NCBI GenBank assembly: GCA_049515555.1
Contig: JBEKTY010000041.1
Location: 1 to 51,213 of the forward strand
Direction of reading: 5' to 3'
DNA length: 51,213 nt
Origin: JBEKTY01 sp049515555
GTDB lineage: Bacteria; Planctomycetota; Planctomycetia; Pirellulales; Thermoguttaceae
Shown here in pieces: positions 44,598 through 51,213 of the stretch. Position 1 is the stretch's first letter; each line of letters begins with the position of its first letter. The notes beneath the pieces were generated by a model. That model did not search any database. It saw only the letters and a list, made by a program, of their open reading frames with translations, and was not told the DNA's origin. A program made the translations under genes and the position numbers.

Positions 44598-47456
44598 TTA
44601 TTCTTCCGCCAATCCTTGCCCGGCTTTGCCCGTGAAACCCCAGCGAAGGTCGTTCGAAGGCGTTGCCGTCCAGGTGGGCAGCAGGGTGAGCGCGTTGAAA
44701 CGCGTCCGGCTGCGCCCCGCGCCGAAGAAGATGCCGGAGCCGGGCAGCGCGAAGGTCATTCTCACGGTCTTGCCGGGCCGCGGTGCCAACTCGGGCATGT
44801 CGGACAGCGGAATCGCCGCCTGGTAGATCGTGTCGATTCCGCGCCGCTGGACGATCACGCTCGCCCCGCGCGGAACGCCGTCGTATCCCTCGGGCATGCA
44901 GCGGGGAAGGAAATTACAGAACCCCAGGTACGGCGCCGCCCCGCGCCATATTTCGTCGCGCCCCTCGGGCACCTTCCAGATGTCGTACTCGTAATCCGTG
45001 TCGGCCTGGACGATCATCTTCTTCGGCACCAGCGGATCGGGCGGCAGCAGCTTCTCGCGGAGCCCCAAGCCGATGCCGATCTGAAGGCAATGGCCGGCGC
45101 CGGGCAGCGAATCGTAGATGCTCTTCACGTAAGTATGCGCCATGTCGCCGGTGCCAAACAGCCGGTCGTCGTCGCGATGGGCCAGGCTCGCCTTGGGCGT
45201 CCAATCCTTGTTCCGGTCGCGGACCGATACGTAGAAATAGCGATCGTCCCACATGAAACGGACTTCCGCGCGGCCCTTCGTCACTTCGGGCTCCTTCTCC
45301 CAAGGCCGCCAGGCCTTTTCGGAGATGTCGCGACTCACTTTCGCGCCGTGCGCCAGGACGGCAGTCGACGTCCGCCAGCCCTCCATGCTGCCGTCAACCG
45401 ACGGCGTGCCGTAGGCAATTGTATGTACCTCGAGAACCTCGCGCAGCTCGGCCTTGCCGTCGTCGCCAGCGAAATTGAACGTGAATTCGTAGCCGTTGGC
45501 GGGACTAGCCGACGCGGCGAGAATGGGGAATTTGACCGATCGTGTCTCGCCGGGACCCAGCGTCACCGGCAGGCTCGTTTTCGCCAGCTTGACCGCGGCG
45601 GGCGGCGCGGCGGTCAGCGTCCCGCTGATCGGCCGGTTCAGCACGTTATGGACGTCGACGTCCACGCTCTTCGCTTTCGTGATGGGCGTCACGAAATCGT
45701 CGGCCAGCAACTCGACCGGCTTGGCACCCTCCATGCGGCCGGCGGCGACAGCGGCGACCAAGGCGTCAGGGGCCAGCCCCGGCGCTTCGAGGTAGATCGA
45801 CGTGAACGAACACGGCGCGACGTACTTGCCGTCGCGGACCGGCAGCAGATTGCCCAACACGTCGTATGCCTTCAGCTTGCCGTCGAGGCTGCTGACGGCG
45901 ATCGTGCCGTTGGCGCGAATCTGGTCGTAGAGGACGACGGCGTCGGCGCTGACCAGATGCCGGTCGCCGGCCAGGATGAAGCAATCGCCCTGCTTGCCGC
46001 TCCATTGGTAAAGCCAGGGCAAGTGATCCAGGAAGACGACGCGATGGAACCGTCGCCCGGCGGTGAAGTGCAAGAAGGCGTTGCTGGCGACGGCGGTCGG
46101 CCGGCACATGAGCGCACCGTTCTTCCACAGGACCTGGTCCGGATGATTCGGCGCAAGCTTCCTCTGGCCGGCGGCGATGAAGTGGCTCGACACGGCCGCC
46201 ATGCGGTCCGGACTGCTGCCCATCCAGGTCTCGGTCTCGATCGAGTAGATGCCCAGTTTCTGCGCCACGCGCGGACCCCAACAGGCATACGGCTGGCAGT
46301 AATGGTCGGTGAGCACGTCGAAGCGGTAGTCTTTCTGCCAGTCCTTCCGGGTGAAGAACTTGTCTTCGTTGTTCATGATGCTGGACGAGCCGCCCACGGT
46401 GATCCAGGGGCTGCCCTTGTGGGCGCGGTCGTAAATGGTTTTGTAGAGCTTGCGATAGCGGATCGAGTCGCTGTTCCAGCCCGAGATTCCGCCGCCCTCC
46501 CAGGGCTCGTTGTAGTAGTCGATGATCTGCAGCGGGCCTTTGCCGTCCGGGCCACAATAGCGGCGCACGCACTCCTCCACGAAATCGCCCATGCGCTCGT
46601 CGTACTTCTCCTCGTGGATCATGTTGTACGCCTTGCGATTGTTCGGCGTCACGGTCACGTCGGGCGAGCCGTACATGTTGCTCATGATGTAAAGGCCGTT
46701 GCGACGGTAGTGGGCCATCATCTCGTCGTGGTTGGTCCAGTTGAACGGGGCCTCGACCTTGCCGCCGTAGGCCCCGTTCCAGTTGGGAAACCCGTCGGTG
46801 CGAACCCACTTGAAGCCCAGCCGGGCCACGGTATCCAGTTGTTCCGGACCCCAGATGTACCAGATCTGGTTGCAGTACAACAGCGGCGAATCCTTGCCGT
46901 CGCCCGCCGCGGGATTGGGCGGATAGACCCGCGCGAAACTGGCCACGCCCTGGCGGCCGAGGCCGGGCACATCCAGGATCACGGCATACAAGCCAAAGGG
47001 CGTGAAATCGCCCGGACCGCTAACCGCCGGAGCCCACGCCAACGTGGCGCTTCCGCCCGCCTTGATCGCCACCGCGGGCAGCTTGAATCGAGCCGGCGGC
47101 GCCAGCGGCACGGTCCGCATGATCATGCCGCCGATCATCGGGTCGCCCCGCGTCGGATCGAACCGTTCGAAATGATCGCCGACGCGCACGACTTCGAGCG
47201 TCGGCTCGGCCGTGATCGCCGTCTTGCCGCTGTTACAGAGCTTCAACTCGATCTTCACCGTATCGCCCGGATAAAGGATTCCCGCGGGCGGAGAGATCTT
47301 GGCGACCTCGGCCGACCAGCCATGGCTGCCACTGGTTTCCAATTGCAGCGGCTCGAGTTGTTCCGGGTAGCGGAAGAGATTGGCCCATCCGGTTGACGTG
47401 CAGAGGAGGAAAAGGGCCACGCAAGTGACGGGCCACGTGATACGCGAGCGGTGCAT
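44598..47456 (-). CDS. Secreted clan GH-A glycosidase with CBM9-like C-terminus
   Basis: 952 residues; AGGAG lies 8 bases before ATG 47456 and a signal peptide is cleaved near TGWAN. A beta-sandwich (about 30-185) precedes a TIM barrel (about 190-520) with acid/base E317 in IIDYYNEPWEGG. The candidate nucleophile is E407 or E409 in YSIETETWMG. Linking sandwiches follow, then a CBM9/DOMON-like module (about 700-930; SVDGSMEGW, RFMWDDRYFYVSV). The GH family cannot be fixed by eye (GH5/GH39-like). It is the first of at least three same-strand genes with 125- and 14-base gaps, and its CBM9-like domain resembles that of the third, suggesting one surface-acting set. Confidence 0.83.
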   Translation of the reverse strand: MHRSRITWPVTCVALFLLCTSTGWANLFRYPEQLEPLQLETSGSHGWSAEVAKISPPAGILYPGDTVKIELKLCNSGKTAITAEPTLEVVRVGDHFERFDPTRGDPMIGGMIMRTVPLAPPARFKLPAVAIKAGGSATLAWAPAVSGPGDFTPFGLYAVILDVPGLGRQGVASFARVYPPNPAAGDGKDSPLLYCNQIWYIWGPEQLDTVARLGFKWVRTDGFPNWNGAYGGKVEAPFNWTNHDEMMAHYRRNGLYIMSNMYGSPDVTVTPNNRKAYNMIHEEKYDERMGDFVEECVRRYCGPDGKGPLQIIDYYNEPWEGGGISGWNSDSIRYRKLYKTIYDRAHKGSPWITVGGSSSIMNNEDKFFTRKDWQKDYRFDVLTDHYCQPYACWGPRVAQKLGIYSIETETWMGSSPDRMAAVSSHFIAAGQRKLAPNHPDQVLWKNGALMCRPTAVASNAFLHFTAGRRFHRVVFLDHLPWLYQWSGKQGDCFILAGDRHLVSADAVVLYDQIRANGTIAVSSLDGKLKAYDVLGNLLPVRDGKYVAPCSFTSIYLEAPGLAPDALVAAVAAGRMEGAKPVELLADDFVTPITKAKSVDVDVHNVLNRPISGTLTAAPPAAVKLAKTSLPVTLGPGETRSVKFPILAASASPANGYEFTFNFAGDDGKAELREVLEVHTIAYGTPSVDGSMEGWRTSTAVLAHGAKVSRDISEKAWRPWEKEPEVTKGRAEVRFMWDDRYFYVSVRDRNKDWTPKASLAHRDDDRLFGTGDMAHTYVKSIYDSLPGAGHCLQIGIGLGLREKLLPPDPLVPKKMIVQADTDYEYDIWKVPEGRDEIWRGAAPYLGFCNFLPRCMPEGYDGVPRGASVIVQRRGIDTIYQAAIPLSDMPELAPRPGKTVRMTFALPGSGIFFGAGRSRTRFNALTLLPTWTATPSNDLRWGFTGKAGQGLAEE

Positions 47457-47507
47457 TGGGAGACTCCTGGGGGCAAGAAACGCGGCCGTTTACGGAATCG
47501 GCCCAAT

Positions 47508-47611
47508 TTACCATCGCTTCCGCTGGGTGGCAATCAAGTGGTCGCCATCCCAGGTGCCGTTGTTGTGAACCCTGCGGCTCAGTACCACCAGCAGGGACTC
47601 CCAAGGGCAAC
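47508..47611 (-). pseudogene. C-terminal tail of an unidentified gene
   Basis: In one minus frame the DNA reads RVHNNGTWDGDHLIATQRKR then W and stop, which looks like a genuine protein end. It has no start and directly follows the truncated esterase in another frame. It is probably the 3' end of a lost neighbour. Confidence 0.3.
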
Positions 47612-47965
47612 TTATTTGAGAGCTCGGCGGGCATCGCTCAAGACGTAAGAAATGGGAGGATGGACCTTGTCTTGCTGCGCATCGCCCATCGAACGGGTCT
47701 GAACGGCAATCACGGCACACTGGTGCGAGGAAAAGAGGTCGAGGCGTGCGGCACCCTTCTTGGGAACCCAAATCGCGCCATAGCACAATGCCACGGGAAA
47801 GGGCCCCTTGCCCTTGGGAAGATAGACGTCCAAGAGCTGATGGGGATGGGGACCATAGGAGACATCGGCATGGGTGGGGATGTCTTTGGGGCCGGCCGCC
47901 ACGATCGAACTGAATGCGGCGATACTGATACAGCACAGAAAACAACTTGTACGTTGGCGAAGCAT
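47612..47965 (-). pseudogene. Alpha/beta-hydrolase (carboxylesterase) N-terminal fragment
   Basis: 117 residues from ATG 47965, which lies one base after the stop of the URO-D-like frame; AGGAG is 12 bases upstream. A signal peptide (to SSIVAA) is followed by the typical opening of secreted planctomycete esterases: DVSYGPHPHQLLDVYLPKGK, then PFPVALCYG. The text runs to SYVLSDARRALK, exactly where the family leads into the GxSxG nucleophile region, and then stops at TAA. Family members have about 280-320 residues, so the catalytic triad is missing and the product would be inactive. The tight spacing suggests it was cotranscribed with the URO-D-like gene. Confidence 0.65.
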
Positions 47966-47966
47966 G

Positions 47967-48528
47967 TCAGACGTTGACTCCTGAAGCAGAAATTACCGGG
48001 CCGAAAGCTTCCACGCAATCGCGAATCTTCAGCAACCGCTCGAACGTCGCGCCCGGAGGTGTTGTGTCGGAAACTCCGAGGATTAAACGGTCGCCGTGGC
48101 CGATCTGCCGGAAGAAGTCGTCGAGATACTCGTCGAACTGGCGGTCGGTCATGGCATCCTTCACCAAAGCTACCGACGGAAAACCGCCCATGATCGTGAT
48201 CCGACCGCCGAACACACGCCGCGTCCCGGCCAGGGTCAGTTTGGTCATCGGAGCAGGGCAAACCGAGTCGGCGATGTCGATCCCGGCAGCGAGGTACTCT
48301 TCCAAGAGTCCGCGATTCTCGCCGTCGGTGTGCGTCAGCAGGAATTTACCTTGCCGATGGAGCATCGTGGCGAAGTCGGCCAGCCACGGCGTGATGTGTT
48401 CGGCGAAGAACCGCGGATGCTGGATGGGCGCATGGTAGTTGGCGCCCAGCAGGAACACCTCGGCCGGCGCGCAGGCCGCAACCTCGTACATTTGCCGCCA
48501 GTAGTGCCCGATGCACTCGGCAAGGCAT
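47967..48528 (-). pseudogene. URO-D/methyltransferase-like protein, C-terminal fragment
   Basis: About 185 residues ending at TGA 47967. It matches the second half of the uroporphyrinogen-decarboxylase superfamily as found in planctomycete and Lentisphaerae genomes: GKFLLTHTDGENRGLLEEYL, GIDIADSVCPAPMTKLTL, GRITIMGGFPSVAL and GDRLILGVSDTTPPGA. A first Met lies at 48491, but family sequence (IGHYWRQMYEV) continues upstream to about 48528, so this is a truncated gene, not a short one. Full members have about 350-400 residues. These relatives are usually corrinoid methyltransferases or of unknown function rather than haem enzymes. Confidence 0.65.
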
Positions 48529-48635
48529 GGGAGACGATGCTGGGACCGTGATTCAGGTCGTTGTGCCCGTTCTGGAGAAGCAGAACGAAGAATAGGTCAG
48601 GTCTGGAGTGGGGTCTGGCAATCTCGGCAACCGTA

Positions 48636-49562
48636 TCACTCGTCGGTTAACCAATTCCGTTCGGCCACGGCGCTGGCATGAACTGGCGCACCTTGGTAGA
48701 CCAGGGCCGAGGCCAACAGGCCGTCACCAGCAGCCCGGTATTCCTCGCCTTCGCCCACTTGGTCGGCCTTTTCCCACGGTAGGCTGCTTACGGTAGCCAT
48801 CACCCGCTCAACCTCGCCAACCTCAACCTGCACGTCGCCGGGTTGGGCTTCCAGGGCGTCCAGCACCAGGCCGGAAAGCAGTCGGTTCCAGACCTTCCGG
48901 CAGGTCGCTGGCTTGTCGAACAGGTCGAGGGCGACGATTTTGTTGCCGATGGCAACTGCTAGCCCCGTGGCACCTTCCACGTAGGGGAGTTTTTCTTGGA
49001 ACTCCGAAATCCGCTGCTGGTATGAGTCGTAGGTATCGCTGAGTGCGCTGGTGGGAGAAACAGTCCCGAGAGCCCTCTGAACACGGTCAACTTCCGCCCA
49101 GACCTCTCCCTGGTCCGACCGGTGCCCCCGGTCTTCCTTGAGAGACTTGGCCACGGACGACTTGATCGCATACAAGATGCTGGAGGAGGAGCGAGTTCCG
49201 CTCGATCCGAAATGGCGGGTCTTGTAGCCCCACCGCCCACGTTCTACGCAGGAAACCGGAATCGTGGTCTTCTTCTTGGCGGCGGCGAGAACGCTTGTGT
49301 TCAAGATTCGGTTCTGCTTTGCCCCACGAAGTTCCTCCCCTTCGATGAAAAGAACCAGCGTGTCGCCACGATTATCGACGGTCAAGGTGGGCACAGATCC
49401 GGCTTCGCTTACTTCTTCCACAGCCACCGAACCGTCTTCCAGGGCTTCGTCGGACACGAGGTATTCCAAACCGCTGGCCTGCCTCGTGAACAGGGGGAAA
49501 ACGGTCAGGGCTTCGTGTCGAATGGCCTCACCAACACGGATTTCAGGGAATGCAACCGGCAT
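48636..49562 (-). CDS. ARPP-1-like (DUF6569) domain protein
   Basis: 308 residues from ATG 49562; GAG stands 7 bases upstream. A GTG at 49604 in frame would add 14 residues and cannot be excluded. There is no signal peptide, unlike its neighbours to the left. The N-terminal 100 residues (VGEAIRHEALTVFPLF, then DTLVLFIEGEELRGAKQNR and NTSVLAAAKKKTTIPVSCVE) match the ARPP-1 domain, a small family named for association with ADP-ribosylglycohydrolases and rhodanese phosphatases. Its biochemical role is not established. The second half is a mixed alpha/beta extension. It appears complete and cytoplasmic, and marks a change from the secreted-hydrolase region. Confidence 0.75.
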   Translation of the reverse strand: MPVAFPEIRVGEAIRHEALTVFPLFTRQASGLEYLVSDEALEDGSVAVEEVSEAGSVPTLTVDNRGDTLVLFIEGEELRGAKQNRILNTSVLAAAKKKTTIPVSCVERGRWGYKTRHFGSSGTRSSSSILYAIKSSVAKSLKEDRGHRSDQGEVWAEVDRVQRALGTVSPTSALSDTYDSYQQRISEFQEKLPYVEGATGLAVAIGNKIVALDLFDKPATCRKVWNRLLSGLVLDALEAQPGDVQVEVGEVERVMATVSSLPWEKADQVGEGEEYRAAGDGLLASALVYQGAPVHASAVAERNWLTDE

Positions 49563-49604
49563 AGGGTATCTCACGGAACGGAACAAAATCTCCAAAGAAG
49601 ACAC

Positions 49605-49962
49605 CGACCGCCCAAGAGCGATTCGGTTTCAACGTCAAACTGGCCCTTACCATAGTATCCCATCGGCCGTTGGCCTTGACAACCCCATGAGGCGGGCAGG
49701 AATAGGTGGCGCAGCGATGCGCTCCCTCAAACGGCAACAGAGAACCGTTGCCTTGGCAGGGGAAACGGGACTCCCGGCAGGATGTTCGCACCAGGGGAAA
49801 TTGCGATTATTCTCTGCCGTCCAGAAATGTTACAAGAGGAAAGCCGTCACACGCCCCGGACCTTGCTCATCAGCGGTTCCAGGTGTCGCTGGATGCGATC
49901 CACCGCCTTTCGCACCTGGGGCAATGCCGCCGCATGCCGGGTCGAAAGCCGGTCCAAGACGT
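49605..49962. other. Intergenic region, 358 bases, with a small inverted repeat
   Basis: No gene is evident between the ARPP-1-like gene and the unknown 346-residue gene, both on the minus strand. A perfect 6-base inverted repeat GGCAAC/GTTGCC (49733-49738 and 49747-49752, 8-base loop) could form a weak hairpin. It lacks a T-tract, so I do not call it a terminator. Confidence 0.4.
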
Positions 49963-51003
49963 TCAATGCCCGGACCATTGGAACTCCTCCGGCTCGTTGT
50001 ATCCGTAGGCCACCCGTCTGCCACTGGGGTTGGTTCTCATCCTAAAGCCCCGTGTCGTCATACCAGCGGCCCACTGGGCGAAGCCCGGCGCATTGCCAGG
50101 ATCGTAACCTCGTGCCGCCGGAAGGAATCCACCCCAGGATCGTGCGGCAGAATCACGCCAGCGTTTGCGATCTGCTTCGGTCCCCCTGGCAAACGATGGG
50201 ATGAAGGCCATCCTGTTACGCAGGTCGTTCAGGATTCTGGTCAAGAACCAATCTTTCGCTTGCTCATCTCCCACGACCTCCACTCCGTACTTCGCCAAGT
50301 GATCGTAGGCCGACTGGGGCGAAAGCCGCAAAGGCGTTTCGACACTCTCGTTCGTGCCGGTCAGCGTCTTGTAGAACCTCGTGCGATCTGCTTGGCTCAT
50401 CGGCAGCCGAGTCATGCCCACGTCATCCTTGGGATCAGCGGGTAGAATTTCCCTCCCGAGCTGGGTCTCAAGCGTCCGCCAGATGCCCAGCAGTTTTCGT
50501 TCCTGCGGGTCGGTGATCGGCTGACCTTGTTCCACGGCGGCCTTGATCCTTTTCAACCGCTCGATCCCGAACTGCCGTTTCCAAGCATCATCAACGTGGA
50601 ACGAAGGTCCAAGCTTGGCTTTCAGCCGGGGCAAGGTGACGTTCGCCCAATTGATCTTATTCACAAGCGCAAGCCGTTCGGCAGGCGATTTCTGTGGATC
50701 GGTGAGATCATTGGGATTGACACCGCCGAGTTCCATAGCCGCCTTGGTAATTTCCCAAGTATCCCAGTTCATGTCGCCCAGAACGTCACCCTGGCTGCGA
50801 ACGCTTTGGCGCACACAATCGCCGTAGTTCCCTCCGGTAGCCTTTGTTGGCAGCCGGTCGGCAAGACGTTGGGCGAAGACACCAGTTTCCAGGTCATCGA
50901 GCGGTTTTGACCTGAAGGCGACCCCACGCCGTAAATCCTTCCTCGCAGCTTCTGCCAGAAACTTGCCGGGATGCCGCCTGGCCGTTTCCGCCAGCCTGGT
51001 CAA
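49963..51003 (-). CDS. Hypothetical protein, unknown, probably 5'-truncated
   Basis: 346 residues are open from a TTG at 51003 to the stop at 49963. There is no ribosome-binding site at the TTG and the first ATG is far inside, so the true start may be lost. The same frame continues upstream past a TAG at 51022-51024 to an ATG at 51090 (MRFADFLAFDAAAQSLYDDL). The protein is hydrophilic, rich in Arg, Asp and Lys, with no signal peptide or transmembrane segment. A central helical part (NWANVTLPRLKAKLGPSF, then KRQFGIERLKRIKAAVEQGQ) and a C-terminal Gly/Arg/Trp-rich part are visible. I do not recognise a family; phage or mobile-element cargo is one possibility. Confidence 0.55.
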   Translation of the reverse strand: MTRLAETARRHPGKFLAEAARKDLRRGVAFRSKPLDDLETGVFAQRLADRLPTKATGGNYGDCVRQSVRSQGDVLGDMNWDTWEITKAAMELGGVNPNDLTDPQKSPAERLALVNKINWANVTLPRLKAKLGPSFHVDDAWKRQFGIERLKRIKAAVEQGQPITDPQERKLLGIWRTLETQLGREILPADPKDDVGMTRLPMSQADRTRFYKTLTGTNESVETPLRLSPQSAYDHLAKYGVEVVGDEQAKDWFLTRILNDLRNRMAFIPSFARGTEADRKRWRDSAARSWGGFLPAARGYDPGNAPGFAQWAAGMTTRGFRMRTNPSGRRVAYGYNEPEEFQWSGH

Positions 51004-51061
51004 GCAGGCTCGGCACCGTCGCTAGCTACTGAGATCGTCGTAGAGCGATTGGGCAGCGGCA

Positions 51062-51213
51062 TCAAAGGCTAGGAAATCGGCGAATCGCATACAATACAAT
51101 GCTCTTCAGAGTGTCTTGGTCCAACGCCTGAAGCTTTCGAGGACGCCCGCTCACAGGCCTCCTTTCCAGCCCCGAATACCCGTCTCCGTGATACCGAGTT
51201 AGCCAGCGATGAA
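51062..51213 (-). mobile_element. IS630-like transposase HTH fragment at window edge
   Basis: The minus-strand frame entering from the right edge reads HRWLTRYHGDGYSGLERRPV then SGRPRKLQALDQDTLKSIVL before TGA 51062-51064. The WLxRYxxxGxxGLxxRPxSGRPRKL pattern is the helix-turn-helix and linker of IS630/Tc1-type transposases. It stops after 49 visible residues, well before any DDE domain, so the element is broken here or shifts frame. Its 5' end is outside the window. Confidence 0.5.

Noticed and set aside
44556..47396. 946-codon + strand frame opposite the 952-residue glycosidase
   Set aside because: No start signal or motif; the minus strand has signal peptide, acid/base site and CBM9-like domain.
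47484..47503. GGCCG/CGGCC hairpin with 10-base loop as a terminator
   Set aside because: Short stem, long loop and no T-tract in either direction.
48594..48627. Repeated GTCTGG-like motif near the URO-D fragment as a tandem repeat
   Set aside because: Only two imperfect copies; no array and no spacing pattern.

Overview
The window looks like a piece of a high-GC bacterial genome, most likely Planctomycetota. The basis is indirect: very large secreted multidomain hydrolases, a Tat-exported Gfo/Idh/MocA oxidoreductase, ThuA-like and URO-D-like proteins, and LamG/DUF2341/SGNH fusions, all typical of planctomycete carbohydrate loci. There are no rRNA or tRNA genes and no CRISPR array that I can see, and nothing resembling SusC/SusD, transporters or regulators. 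From about 1 to 47.5 kb almost every recognisable gene has a signal peptide and belongs to a polysaccharide-degrading family.

Layout. 1-12 kb (+): the 3' end of a DUF4091-like glycosidase, a heparinase-like/FG-GAP protein and a 1973-residue GH42-like protein. 12-13.5 kb: a wrecked GH78 rhamnosidase and a gene-poor stretch. 13.5-20.3 kb: a Gfo/Idh/MocA oxidoreductase (-) divergent from a GH2 lipoprotein (+). 20.3-25.6 kb: a 3'-truncated Ig/ThuA protein (-), a GH39-like enzyme (+) and a GH51 arabinofuranosidase with a scrambled 5' end (+). 25.6-32.1 kb (-): a transposase remnant, a GH78-GH31 chimera, a tandem GH51 gene and a small membrane protein. 32.4-36.9 kb (+): a lectin-like/SGNH esterase protein. 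37-47.5 kb (-): an operon-like series of a clan-A glycosidase with CBM9-like module, a propeller-glycosidase (one frameshift), a propeller-CBM9 protein and a broken Fn3-like lipoprotein. 47.5-48.6 kb: fragments of an esterase and a URO-D-like protein. 48.6-51.2 kb (-): a different neighbourhood, with an ARPP-1-like protein, an unknown 346-residue protein and a transposase HTH fragment.

Function. The intact families (GH2, GH39, GH42-like, GH51, GH31, acetylesterase, lyase-like) and the GH78 pieces point to an arabinose-, rhamnose- and galactose-rich plant or algal polysaccharide such as pectic rhamnogalacturonan or arabinogalactan. This is inferred from family activities only.

The most striking feature is damage. 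Around ten places show the start of one gene joined to the end of another, or a gene missing its middle, often with a frame change, while the 3-6 kb genes beside them are intact. This is either real deletion-driven decay and remodelling of an accessory region, or repeated mis-joining in the assembly. The sequence alone cannot separate the two.
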